The notes beneath the pieces are model-generated. The model saw only the letters and a program-made list of their open reading frames with translations, did not search any database and was not told the DNA's origin. Positions 27,419-36,341 of a DNA stretch of 64,000 nucleotides are shown here, piece after piece (position 1 is the stretch's first letter; each line of letters opens with the position of its first letter). A program made the translations under genes and the position numbers. Origin of the DNA: Kordiimonadaceae bacterium (lineage in GTDB: Bacteria; Pseudomonadota; Alphaproteobacteria; Sphingomonadales; Kordiimonadaceae); assembly GCA_017640725.1 (NCBI GenBank), contig JAEPQB010000001.1, positions 1,860,001 through 1,924,000 of the forward strand, in the 5' to 3' direction.

Positions 27419-28489
27419 ATGCGCTTTGGTGCGATTGGACTAGTTTTGCTCGCGGTATTTTCAACTGCCCCGGTAATCTCTGATGATCACACGAAGATCC
27501 CCATAAAAGTTGTGATTGTGGCCATGTTTGATACGGGCGCCGCAACAGCATCGGGTGTTGGCGAGTTTAACCGCTGGGTTCGCGGCATGCCGCTCGATGA
27601 AGAACTTGCGTTTCCGCTCACGGGCCAGGAACTGCGCATTAATCGGGAGCAAGGTGTGCTCGGCGTAGTGACAGGCATTGGGACCATCAAGGCCACGTCG
27701 ACCATAATGGCGCTTGGGCTGGATGAGCGATTTGACCTATCAAAAGCCTATTGGATGATTGCCGGCATTTCCGGTATTGACCCGGAAGATGGCTCGATCG
27801 GATCTGCTGCATGGGCGGAATGGGTCGTAGATGGCGACCTGGCGCATCACATTGATGCCCGTGAAATGCCCGAAGGCTGGAAAACAGGGTACGTGCCGCT
27901 CCGCCGTGAAGCGCCTTATGAAGCGCCCATGCCACCAGCTGCGCAAGGCTATGTTTTTCAACTTAACCCTGGCCTGACAGAATGGGCCTACCAGCTAACA
28001 AAAGATATGGAACTGCCGGACAATGAAGGCATGGCACAAATGCGAGCGAAATATACAGAGCACCCGGTAGCGCAGCGGCCACCTTTTGTGCTGAAGGGCG
28101 ATCAACTCGCAGCCATGACCTATTGGCACGGTGATTTGATGAACAACTGGGCCAATGACTGGATGGCCTATTGGACGGGCGGCAAAGCTAATTTTGTGAC
28201 CTCCGCGATGGAAGACAGCGGCTCGCTTTATTCACTCAAGATGCTCGACAGTGTTGGTAAAGTGGATATTGACCGGGTGATGGTGCTCAGGACCGCAAGC
28301 AACTATGCGATGCAGTACCCGGGTGTGACTGCGGAAGAAAGTTTGAACGGCAAAAACCTGCCGGAAGGTGTTGCCGACGCCGGTTTCCAGCCATCACTTG
28401 AAGCTGCTTATATGGTGGGTCGCAAGGTTGTTGACGCGCTATTAGCCGACTGGGGAACAGTTGCTGACCAAATCCCCACCGCACCTTAA
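27419..28489 (+). CDS. Purine nucleoside permease family protein (NUP, PF06516), secreted
   Basis: 356 residues from the ATG at 27419, which has AAGGGA upstream; the longer frame from 27380 lacks one. Residues 1-22 form a signal peptide (GAIGLVLLAVFSTAPVIS). Family features include VVIVAMFDTGA, GVGEFNRWV, GVVTGIGTIKA, WMIAGISGIDP, and LRTASNYAMQYPG near the C-terminus. Despite the family name the protein has no membrane segments; its GIGT and AGISGIDP patterns recall the nucleoside phosphorylase fold, so it may bind or cleave nucleosides in the periplasm. It is operonic with the purine base permease upstream. Confidence 0.9.
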   Translation: MRFGAIGLVLLAVFSTAPVISDDHTKIPIKVVIVAMFDTGAATASGVGEFNRWVRGMPLDEELAFPLTGQELRINREQGVLGVVTGIGTIKATSTIMALGLDERFDLSKAYWMIAGISGIDPEDGSIGSAAWAEWVVDGDLAHHIDAREMPEGWKTGYVPLRREAPYEAPMPPAAQGYVFQLNPGLTEWAYQLTKDMELPDNEGMAQMRAKYTEHPVAQRPPFVLKGDQLAAMTYWHGDLMNNWANDWMAYWTGGKANFVTSAMEDSGSLYSLKMLDSVGKVDIDRVMVLRTASNYAMQYPGVTAEESLNGKNLPEGVADAGFQPSLEAAYMVGRKVVDALLADWGTVADQIPTAP

Positions 28490-28604
28490 CAATAGACGCT
28501 GGGTAGGAGCATTGAGCGAAACCTATACAGTTGAAAACCCAAATGGTATCGTCGCCCAGTGTGTCGAGTAAGCCCTGAATGGACCTTTTAGCCGGAGACT
28601 TTGA

Positions 28605-31600
28605 ATGGCCGAAAAGAACCGCATGCACCCCATCCCCAAGCCGCCTGGCAAACCCGTCGTCGGCAATGTTTTTTCGGTAGATCCGGACGCACCACTACAA
28701 TCCTTGATGCAGCATGCTGAAGAGCAAGGGCCGATATTCTGGCTTGATCTGATGGGTGCGGAATCAGTTGTCGTTTCCGGCGCTGATCTGGTGAAAGAGC
28801 TCTGCGATGAAAGCCGATTTGGCAAAGTGGTTCGTGGTCCACTAAGGCGGGTGCGTGCAATCGGGGGTGATGGTCTTTTCACAGGCGATAGTGACGACCC
28901 AAATTGGTCCAAAGCGCACAATATTTTGATGCCAACCTTTAGCCAAAAGGCGATGGTGGAATATCTGCCGATGATGGTCGATATCGCTGACCAATTGATG
29001 ATGAAGTGGGAACGCCTGAACGCCGATGAAGAGATCGATGTCGTGCGCGATATGACTGGTCTGACGCTTGATACGATCGGTCTGTGCGGGTTTGATTATC
29101 GCTTCAATTCTTTCTACCGCGAAGACTTCCACCCTTTCATTGACGCACTGGCCCGTACGCTGGAAACCTGCATGCTGCAGCGCGGCTTACCGTTTGAAAA
29201 AGTGGCACTCAGAAACCGTATCAAAGACCTGGGTGATGATGTCGGCTTCATGAACAAGCTGGTGGATGACATAGTGCGCGAGCGTCGCCGAGGGGGCGGT
29301 GATCAGGCGCAAAAAGACCTACTCAATTTCATGCTCGCAGGGGTCGATAAAGTCACCGGTGAAAGCTTGTCAGATGAAAATATACGCTATCAGATCAACA
29401 CTTTCCTGATCGCAGGTCATGAGACCACATCGGGCCTGTTGTCTTTCACGCTTTATTATCTGCTGCAAAACCCGGACGTGCTGAAAAAAGCTTACGACGA
29501 GGTGGACGAAGTTCTCGGTAACAACATTGGCGTCGCACCGAACATTGCTCAGATTGGTCAGCTAGTATACACGCGTGCCATCCTGATGGAGGCGCTGCGC
29601 CTGTGGCCAACGGCACCCGCGTTTTCTCTTGCACCTTATGAAGATGAAATGATCGGCGGCAAGTATCCTATTAAAAAGGGTACTTTCATGACGGTTCTGA
29701 TCCCGTCGCTTCACCGTGACAAAGCCTATTGGGGCGAGGATCCGGAAAAGTTTAACCCGGACAACTTTATGCCAGAGGCAGAGGCCGCACGGCCTGATCA
29801 TGCCTACAAGCCATTTGGTAACGGCAAACGCGCCTGTATCGGCCGGCAGTTTGCCATCCAGGAAGCTGTTCTAGTTCTTGGCATGATTTTGCAGCGGTTC
29901 GACTTGTTTGATCACAAGCAATATAAGCTCAAGATCAAAGAAACACTGTCGCTCAAACCAGATGGCTTCACCATTAAAGTCAAAGTGCGTGACGGCGTCG
30001 TTCGGCAACCCATTGCAACGGAAGAGGCTGACGAAACCATGGGTGAAGAGGCCGCACGCAGGCCAAGCCATGGCACCAAGCTCACAGTTCTTTACGGATC
30101 TAACCTTGGCACAGCCGAGGGTTTCGCGCGGGACATTGCCCAGTCTGGGGACGTGAATGGGTTCGACACTGTTTTGGCGCCGCTTGATGATTATGTCGGC
30201 AAGCTGCCAACCGACGGTGTTGTTCTGATCGTATGTGCTTCCTACAACGGCTCGCCGCCTGACAATGCGATCGAATTTTGCAACTGGCTTGAAAGTGCAG
30301 ATGCTGGCTCGCTTGAGGATGTCACTTATTCTGTGTTCGGCTGCGGTAGCCGGGACTGGGCTTCAACGTTCCAAACCGTGCCACGTATGATAGACGACAA
30401 GCTCGCGCAGCTTGGCGCCATTTGTCTCACCGACCGCGGTGAAGCGGATGCGCGGGAAGATATGGATGGCCAATTCCACGGTTGGTTTGATCCATTGTTT
30501 GCAAAAGTGGGAGACAAGCTCGATCTCGGCATCGATTTCAGCAAGCCAGTAAATGCACAACCTCTCTACAAAGTTGAGATCGCCGAAAGCGTGACGGCGA
30601 ACCCCATAGCCATGCAGGCTGGAACGGTTGCCATGAAGGTGCTGGAAAACAGGGAACTGCAAAATCACGATGGGCCAAATCCATCAACGCGATCCACACG
30701 ACACATTGAAATTGAACTGCCTGAGGGCGAAAATTACGAGCCTGGTGATCATTTGTGTGTTGTGCCAATCAATGGACCAGAAAACGTGCAGCGGGCGTTG
30801 GCGCGATTTGGTTTTGATGACGAGACATACATTAAAGTTGACGTCACAGGGGGGCGGCGCAGCCCGTTCCCCAATGGCAGTACATTCTCCGTTAAGCGCT
30901 TGGCCGAAGTTTGCGGAGAGCTGCAGGCTGTCGCCAGCCGCAAAGACGTTGCGTTGCTGGCAGCGCACACGCGGTGCCCCGCCACAGGGCCAAAACTTGA
31001 AGCCTTGGCGGCCCCGGCGAAAGACGGCGAAGACCTTTACCGCAGCGAGGTTTTCCTGAAACGCAAATCGATCCTGGATCTGCTGGAAGAATTCCCGGCA
31101 TGCGAGTTGCCGTTTGAGGTTTTCCTAGAAATGGTGCCATGGCTGTCGCCGCGCTACTATTCGATTTCTTCTTCAGCCAAAGCGACACCGGGCCGTGTTT
31201 CCATCACTGTGGGGGTTGTGAAAGGTCCGGCGCTTTCTGGTAACGGCGAATATCACGGCGTTTGCTCCACGTTCCTGGAAGAATCTCAGCCGGGTGCAGA
31301 AATTCAGGCGAGTGTGCGCGAACCCTCTGCCAATTTCCGTTTACCGGATGATGCCACTAAGCCCATCATCATGATCGGACCGGGTACAGGCATTGCGCCT
31401 TTCCGGGCCTTTGTTCAGGAACGCAAAGCGCTCAAGGAAAATGGAGAAGAACTGGGCAAGGCGATGCTGTTCTTCGGTTGCCGCGACCCTGAGCAAGACT
31501 ATCTCTACCGCGACGAGCTGGAGACCGCGGCGACGGACGGCCTGATTGAATTACAAACAGCCTTCTCAAGAAGTGGGCCTGAGCGTGTTTATGTGCAGGA

Positions 31601-31820
31601 CCTGATCCGAAAGCAGGGCGGGGATGTTTGGCAGATGATCGAGGACGGTGCCATCATCTACATTTGCGGCGATGGGTCTGCGATGGAGCCGGATGTGAAA
31701 CGCACGCTTCTCTCGCTTTACGTGGAAGAAAATGACACGTCGCATGAAGCAGCGGAAGCCTGGATCGAAGACATGACCAAAACTGGTCGCTATGTGCTTG
31801 ATGTTTGGGCCGGTGGTTAA
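28605..31820 (+). CDS. Self-sufficient cytochrome P450-reductase fusion (CYP102/BM3-like)
   Basis: 1071 residues. The N-terminal P450 domain (about 1-470) has the oxygen-activating I-helix AGHETTS at 270-276, the ExxR motif at 329-332, and the heme-ligand Cys411 in FGNGKRACIGRQF. A flavodoxin-like FMN domain (LTVLYGSNLGTAEGFA) follows, then an FAD domain with RYYSISSS, then the NADPH domain with GPGTGIAPFRAFVQER, ending in DVWAGG as in BM3. One polypeptide therefore carries electrons from NADPH to heme. Relatives hydroxylate medium- and long-chain fatty acids near the chain end. GGAG lies upstream of the ATG. It begins a plus-strand run ending at 35359. Confidence 0.97.
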   Translation: MAEKNRMHPIPKPPGKPVVGNVFSVDPDAPLQSLMQHAEEQGPIFWLDLMGAESVVVSGADLVKELCDESRFGKVVRGPLRRVRAIGGDGLFTGDSDDPNWSKAHNILMPTFSQKAMVEYLPMMVDIADQLMMKWERLNADEEIDVVRDMTGLTLDTIGLCGFDYRFNSFYREDFHPFIDALARTLETCMLQRGLPFEKVALRNRIKDLGDDVGFMNKLVDDIVRERRRGGGDQAQKDLLNFMLAGVDKVTGESLSDENIRYQINTFLIAGHETTSGLLSFTLYYLLQNPDVLKKAYDEVDEVLGNNIGVAPNIAQIGQLVYTRAILMEALRLWPTAPAFSLAPYEDEMIGGKYPIKKGTFMTVLIPSLHRDKAYWGEDPEKFNPDNFMPEAEAARPDHAYKPFGNGKRACIGRQFAIQEAVLVLGMILQRFDLFDHKQYKLKIKETLSLKPDGFTIKVKVRDGVVRQPIATEEADETMGEEAARRPSHGTKLTVLYGSNLGTAEGFARDIAQSGDVNGFDTVLAPLDDYVGKLPTDGVVLIVCASYNGSPPDNAIEFCNWLESADAGSLEDVTYSVFGCGSRDWASTFQTVPRMIDDKLAQLGAICLTDRGEADAREDMDGQFHGWFDPLFAKVGDKLDLGIDFSKPVNAQPLYKVEIAESVTANPIAMQAGTVAMKVLENRELQNHDGPNPSTRSTRHIEIELPEGENYEPGDHLCVVPINGPENVQRALARFGFDDETYIKVDVTGGRRSPFPNGSTFSVKRLAEVCGELQAVASRKDVALLAAHTRCPATGPKLEALAAPAKDGEDLYRSEVFLKRKSILDLLEEFPACELPFEVFLEMVPWLSPRYYSISSSAKATPGRVSITVGVVKGPALSGNGEYHGVCSTFLEESQPGAEIQASVREPSANFRLPDDATKPIIMIGPGTGIAPFRAFVQERKALKENGEELGKAMLFFGCRDPEQDYLYRDELETAATDGLIELQTAFSRSGPERVYVQDLIRKQGGDVWQMIEDGAIIYICGDGSAMEPDVKRTLLSLYVEENDTSHEAAEAWIEDMTKTGRYVLDVWAGG

Positions 31821-31880
31821 TCAAGAAATTGTTCTGAGTTTTTGCAACAAATGAACCGCATTTGCGGTGTTAGGAAATGC

Positions 31881-32213
31881 ATGTCTCAGACAGTCTTTAG
31901 ATGGACCATCGGTCTATTGGGTGCGCTCTTTGCAGCCGCTTTCGTGGCCATAGTTGTGCCCCCCCTAATTGAAAGCGGTGACATTATCGGTGCTTTTGCT
32001 GCCGGGTTTGTGAACCCCTATTCGTCCGGCTATTCGCTTGATGTGATTTTATGTGCCTTCATCTTGATCACTTGGGTTCTTTACGAAAAAAGCGCACGGG
32101 GCGTGAAATACGGGTGGGTTGCCATTCCCCTTTGTTTTGTACCCGGCGTTGCAACGGCCTTCGCCTATTATCTGATTATTCGCATGCGCCGCGATGAGGT
32201 GCAGGGCCAATGA
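31881..32213 (+). CDS. DUF2834-like small membrane protein
   Basis: 110 residues from the ATG at 31881 (AGGAA 5 bases upstream); an ATG at 31851 and a TTG at 31842 lack such a site. Three hydrophobic segments: WTIGLLGALFAAAFVAIVVP, LDVILCAFILITWVLYE and IPLCFVPGVATAFAYYLII. The GYSLDVILC and LYEKSARGVKYGW region resembles DUF2834. Function unknown. Its stop overlaps the start of the next gene (ATGA at 32210-32213). Confidence 0.82.
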   Translation: MSQTVFRWTIGLLGALFAAAFVAIVVPPLIESGDIIGAFAAGFVNPYSSGYSLDVILCAFILITWVLYEKSARGVKYGWVAIPLCFVPGVATAFAYYLIIRMRRDEVQGQ

Positions 32214-32935
32214 TCGTCAGGCGCATGACGGACGCGATACGTACCCAAGACTGGGTTACTGTGGGTGTTGAACTTTTAATCGTCGTGTTTGGCATTCTGA
32301 TAGCTGTCGAAATCGACGACTGGAATGAAGACCGAAAAAACAGGTCGCTCGAACAACGGTATCTGCAACGTCTGCAAGCCGACATGCAAGGCACGCTTGA
32401 TGACTCTGTGGCATTCACAACCTGGAACGAACGGGTCATATCTGACCAGGAAGTTATTCTCTCTGCCCTAAAGAGCGGAAGTCTTGCTGAGAGCAATGCC
32501 ACTGCTTTCGATCGCGGCCTTGTGTTTTTGGGGGAAATCAATCCGCCTAAACGGCGGTGGGGGACTATTGAAGAACTCAAGTCGTCAGGCACTTTGGGCA
32601 TCATTCGCAACGTTGAACTGCGGTCGCAGATCGCTGCTGTTGAATCGGAGTATGAGCGTACATCGCAGATTATTGAGGACTTGAACCAACAACTCATATT
32701 GTTGCGACCTATTGTGCAGCCATACTTTGAGACAGTAGACTTTGAGCTCGCTCTGGTTCCGGATGTCAGGGTGAACCATGATTTTGAAGCGATGACAGCG
32801 GACCCGGCTGTTTACACGGCGATTTCCCATATTCAGCGTTTTTCCAGGACTGCCGTGATATTCAGGGAAGGGCACCTGGAACGAATTCAAGGCTTGCGGG
32901 ATAGTGTTGACCTTCTTCTGGAAAACAAAAAGTGA
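32210..32935 (+). CDS. DUF6090-like single-pass membrane protein (copy 1)
   Basis: 241 residues. A short cytosolic leader with RTQDWVTV is followed by one TM helix (GVELLIVVFGILIAVEI) and a DDWNEDR turn, then a helical extracytoplasmic domain. The middle carries EELKSSGTLGIIRN. It is a clear paralogue of the gene at 33917, which shares the NQEWATVAIEFLIVV leader and EELKSSG. The family name is from recognition and its function is unknown to me. It starts 4 bases inside the preceding gene and is separated from the hydrolase gene by 19 bases. Confidence 0.82.
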   Translation: MIVRRMTDAIRTQDWVTVGVELLIVVFGILIAVEIDDWNEDRKNRSLEQRYLQRLQADMQGTLDDSVAFTTWNERVISDQEVILSALKSGSLAESNATAFDRGLVFLGEINPPKRRWGTIEELKSSGTLGIIRNVELRSQIAAVESEYERTSQIIEDLNQQLILLRPIVQPYFETVDFELALVPDVRVNHDFEAMTADPAVYTAISHIQRFSRTAVIFREGHLERIQGLRDSVDLLLENKK

Positions 32936-32954
32936 TCAACGAGGAACCGTTATC

Positions 32955-33920
32955 ATGGTAGAGGCATTTTTGAGGCGCATCGTTTGCCGTTGTCGATTTG
33001 TCAGTCTGATCTTGCCCATATTTTTGGCTATGCCTGCTTCCGCAGACGCCCCAGCTTTCTGCGCTGAAATCCCTCGACCTGGTTGGTCCGCATTCGAAAA
33101 GCTAGGCGTCAGCAATGAATGGTTTCATGTCTACCGAATAGACGACGGCTTGTTTGCGATCACAGAGCCCTTTCAGTGGCAGGAGGTGATCAACTATCTG
33201 ATAGTTGGGGCAGACAAAGCACTGCTGTTTGACAGTGGTAACGGCATGGGTGACATCAAAGCCATTGTGGATCAAATCACAGCATTGCCTGTGACGGTTC
33301 TCGCAAGCCATAGCCACATCGACCATGTGGGTGGTCATTGGCAGTTTCAAACTATCCTGGCGCCTGATACCGCCTTCACGAATGACCGTGCCAAAGGCCG
33401 AGGCAATGCGTTTGTGCGCGAGGAAGCGAGCGCGATTGCCTTATGTAAAGGGCTGCCGGAAGGCGTCACAGAAGACAATCATCACACCAAACCTTTTGTG
33501 CCAACAGGCCGTGTGACAGACGGCAGCATGATTGAGCTTGGCGGCTTGGCGCTTGAGGTGCTCAGCATTCCTGGTCATACACCGGATAGCATTGCGCTTC
33601 TCGACCGCGCTAGCGGTCGCCTGTTCACAGGGGACAGTTACTACAAGGGGCCAATCTGGTTGTATTCGGCTGAAACTAACCTTGCCGCCTACCGCACATC
33701 CATAGCCCGGCTCGCCGCTCTTGTGCCCATTTTGAAGGCTGTGCACGGCGCGCACAATGAACCGTTCAGCGCGCCGGTTGAGCTTGAGAAAGTGCGAGAT
33801 GCGTTTGAGTTGGTATATTCGGGCAATCGGAAGCCAAACGCGGTTTCCGATACACAGGCACGCTATGACTTCGGCAGTTTTGGGCTTTTGATGCAAGCCA
33901 ATCATGAGGTGGAAAAATGA
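32955..33920 (+). CDS. Secreted metallo-beta-lactamase fold hydrolase
   Basis: 321 residues from the ATG at 32955, with GAGGAA 8 bases upstream; an in-frame start at 32904 lies in the preceding gene. A signal peptide (VSLILPIFLAMPASADA) directs it to the periplasm. The zinc-binding HSHIDH motif is at residues 119-124, the downstream His is in LSIPGHTPDS, and the bridging Asp is in RLFTGDSYY. It may hydrolyse a lactone, thioester, cyclic nucleotide or beta-lactam; nothing in the sequence decides among these. It sits between two paralogous DUF6090-like genes and overlaps the second by 4 bases. Confidence 0.93.
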   Translation: MVEAFLRRIVCRCRFVSLILPIFLAMPASADAPAFCAEIPRPGWSAFEKLGVSNEWFHVYRIDDGLFAITEPFQWQEVINYLIVGADKALLFDSGNGMGDIKAIVDQITALPVTVLASHSHIDHVGGHWQFQTILAPDTAFTNDRAKGRGNAFVREEASAIALCKGLPEGVTEDNHHTKPFVPTGRVTDGSMIELGGLALEVLSIPGHTPDSIALLDRASGRLFTGDSYYKGPIWLYSAETNLAAYRTSIARLAALVPILKAVHGAHNEPFSAPVELEKVRDAFELVYSGNRKPNAVSDTQARYDFGSFGLLMQANHEVEK

Positions 33921-34675
33921 TCCTGCGCCGGTTTGCTGATGCGCTCCGCAACCAGGAATGGGCCACTGTTGCCATCGAATTCCTGATCGTGGTGGTTGGT
34001 ATTTTTGTCGGTCTTCAAGTGAACGATTGGTCACAAGAGCGCCAGAATAGGGCAGACGAGCGTGCAGCCTTAGATCGTTTGTTTGTCGAGATGCAAAACG
34101 CGCATGCGGATATTATCAACTATAATGCGCGCAATGAGCGGCTCAATGGTCTGCGGCGCAGTGCCATAGCGTTTGTGGATGGCACAGACCCATTGCCCGA
34201 AAATGACCTGCCTTTGAAAATCGGCATCAATACGTTGGCACAGTTTCCTGCCTTCACACCGGTGACTGCGGTGTTTGAGGAGTTGAAATCCTCTGGGCAG
34301 TTACAACTCATCCAGAGCTCTGATTTGCGGGTTGAGTTAGCGCAGTATCACACCGGCCTGGAGTGGCTAAACACCATGCGCCAAGGTTTTGCCAACGGTA
34401 CAGATAGCTTTTGGGTATCCTATCAGCGTCATGTCAAATGGGCCTACAATCCAGAATCAACCACCACAGATATTCTGATCTCCAGTTATGACTGGCAGGG
34501 GCTGCGCGGCGACGAACAGTTTAAATTTGCCGCCATTGGTCTGCTGCGCAACCAGCTGGTTGCGGACCAAGGGCTTAGGGAATTGCAGGAAAATGTTGCC
34601 AATACCTGTGCTGCCATTGGTCGTGAAATTGATAGAGAGTGCGACTTGGGCGCTGGCAACAGCGCACCACAATAG
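33917..34675 (+). CDS. DUF6090-like single-pass membrane protein (copy 2)
   Basis: 252 residues; paralogue of the gene at 32210. Leader RNQEWATV, one TM helix (AIEFLIVVVGIFVGLQV), then NDWSQERQNR and a helical extracytoplasmic domain with FEELKSSGQLQLIQSSDLR. Two cysteines near the C-terminus (NTCAAI and RECDLG) may form a disulfide. It begins inside the stop of the metallo-hydrolase gene (ATGA), so it should be co-translated with it. Function unknown. Confidence 0.82.
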   Translation: MILRRFADALRNQEWATVAIEFLIVVVGIFVGLQVNDWSQERQNRADERAALDRLFVEMQNAHADIINYNARNERLNGLRRSAIAFVDGTDPLPENDLPLKIGINTLAQFPAFTPVTAVFEELKSSGQLQLIQSSDLRVELAQYHTGLEWLNTMRQGFANGTDSFWVSYQRHVKWAYNPESTTTDILISSYDWQGLRGDEQFKFAAIGLLRNQLVADQGLRELQENVANTCAAIGREIDRECDLGAGNSAPQ

Positions 34676-34789
34676 CCCACCTGTTCAAATTCAGGTTGGC
34701 GCTTGAAGAAACCTATCCGCCGCCATTTGATTGGCAAATTTTTCATAGCTTCTAGTCTGATCAAACGCATTCAATGTCAGGAGGGGGAC

Positions 34790-35359
34790 ATGCGAAACAT
34801 AGTTTTTTCGGCATCGCTGCTAGTGGCCAGTGCCGGTGCAGGTGCGGACGATTCCAGTCTATCAGATGTGCTGATGGAAAAATCCAATGGCTGTATGGAA
34901 GGTCCGATGGCTCAGTTTGGTCGCTATATCGGCGACTGGAACATCGAAGATGAAGGCCTGCAGCAGGACGGTACCACTTGGTTGCCCGGCAACGGGGCAC
35001 GCTGGAACTTCACGTGTGTTGGTGACGGGATCGCGGTGCAGGATTTCTGGATGCCAAACGGAGCAGAAGGTGGTCCGGCCCCGGGAGTTGGCACCAATTT
35101 GCGCATTTATGACCCGGAAAACGAACGATGGGAAATTGCCTGGACGGCAACTCAGTCACCCGGGTTTTCCCACATCCGAGCAAAGCAAGATGAGGGCGGC
35201 AATATCATCATGCATTATGTCAGTCCGCTACCAACCCCAGCACGACGCATCACCTTTTTTCCACCCACGGAGGAAGGCTGGAACTGGGTGATGGAAATGT
35301 CATTCAATAATGATGACACCTGGACACCGGTATACAAAATCAAGGCTACGCCGCGTTAA
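34790..35359 (+). CDS. Secreted hypothetical protein, DUF1579-like
   Basis: 189 residues from the ATG at 34790, preceded by a strong AGGAGGGGG; the upstream ATG at 34703 has none. A signal peptide (IVFSASLLVASAGAGA) precedes a compact domain with FGRYIGDWNIED, a GxWxxxx pattern seen in DUF1579-like lipocalin-type folds. Other blocks are NLRIYDPENERWEIAWTAT and RITFFPPTEEGWNWVME. Two cysteines may pair. It ends the plus-strand run that starts with the P450 fusion, about 115 bases after the second DUF6090-like gene. Confidence 0.75.
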   Translation: MRNIVFSASLLVASAGAGADDSSLSDVLMEKSNGCMEGPMAQFGRYIGDWNIEDEGLQQDGTTWLPGNGARWNFTCVGDGIAVQDFWMPNGAEGGPAPGVGTNLRIYDPENERWEIAWTATQSPGFSHIRAKQDEGGNIIMHYVSPLPTPARRITFFPPTEEGWNWVMEMSFNNDDTWTPVYKIKATPR

Positions 35360-35367
35360 CAGTTTGA

Positions 35368-36162
35368 CTATTTATTGAGCGCCTCAATCATTTCTGGTGA
35401 GGTGTTAATGCTGGCGGCGAGATAGGATTCTCGCTCGCCTGCTTTGATCAGCTTTATCAATTTTTCTCCGTCAAGTCTGTGCTTTTTGAGAAGAAAACTC
35501 AGCACAATCGGGTCAAAAATTGAATACTGGTTTCGATTTCGTACCAGCAGGCGATACCTGTCAGGTATTGAAGCACCTTCAAGCCTGAGAATGTTTTCTT
35601 CTGGCAGGCCCATTTCCACGAGCAACTCACATTGAATGGAGTTGAGTGTGCAGCTGACTTGGCCATTTTCATCGACAATGTCAGATATTGTTGTGCCAAA
35701 TTGAGCAGACGGGCTGACGCCGTAAATGAAATACTCGTTTGTTTGCAGGTGCTTTATCCAATGAAAGTCATCCTCGCGTGAAAGTGTCCGGTCCAGTGGA
35801 AAAACGAGGGCGTTTGGTGTCGCAAGTGCACGGCGATATGCGGCGGACCACGGCAACATGACTAAATCATAAGAGACGCTGCGACCCTCTAAATAGTCAA
35901 CGACGGCGTCCACGAGCGGGCCTTCAATCTTGTCGCTAACAAGCTCAACCCCGTTGCCGAGCGGCGCTACATACGGCGGCACATGCGCCGTCAATAAAAC
36001 TACCTGAGCAGCAGTTTTGTCGGCAGTGGTTTCTACCCCTTGCTCAGCGAACCCAGCAGCAGAAACCGTCAGTGAACATTGAAGGGCACACAGTAGTGCC
36101 ATCGCCCGTTGCCAAACAAAGCAATCGCGCAAAAAAGAATTCAGTTTAGAAAAGAAAAACAT
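35368..36162 (-). CDS. Periplasmic solute-binding protein, family 3-like
   Basis: 264 residues. A signal region (ALLCALQCSLTVSAAGFA) is followed by a domain resembling bacterial extracellular solute-binding proteins of family 3: EGPLVDAVVDYLEGR, LPWSAAYRRALATPN and the closing EALNK helix. It may bind an amino acid or small ligand, or act as a stand-alone sensor, since no permease or ATPase is nearby. The ATG at 36162 has no good site and a later ATG at 36102 is possible. It converges with the DUF1579-like gene across 8 bases and is divergent from the fusion lipoprotein. Confidence 0.8.
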   Translation of the reverse strand: MFFFSKLNSFLRDCFVWQRAMALLCALQCSLTVSAAGFAEQGVETTADKTAAQVVLLTAHVPPYVAPLGNGVELVSDKIEGPLVDAVVDYLEGRSVSYDLVMLPWSAAYRRALATPNALVFPLDRTLSREDDFHWIKHLQTNEYFIYGVSPSAQFGTTISDIVDENGQVSCTLNSIQCELLVEMGLPEENILRLEGASIPDRYRLLVRNRNQYSIFDPIVLSFLLKKHRLDGEKLIKLIKAGERESYLAASINTSPEMIEALNK

Positions 36163-36265
36163 CGGGCCTGCATGGTTGGTTAACTAGAGCAACACGCTAC
36201 ACCAAAACCATTACGGCGCAAAACAAGTTGCGGATCGTAGGCAATAGGCAAAAACAATCGCTTCT

Positions 36266-36279
36266 TGACAATATTGTCA
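36266..36279. promoter_or_regulatory. 14-bp perfect palindrome (candidate operator)
   Basis: TGACAATATTGTCA reads the same on both strands and overlaps a TTGACA at 36265-36270 in the divergent spacer between two genes. A matching -10 hexamer at 17 bases is not present. Confidence 0.45.
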
Positions 36280-36341
36280 CTTGTGAATTTGCGCGCGCGA
36301 CCCTAGGCTGGCCTTTCGTTTAGGAGGACGGGAGAATAGTT

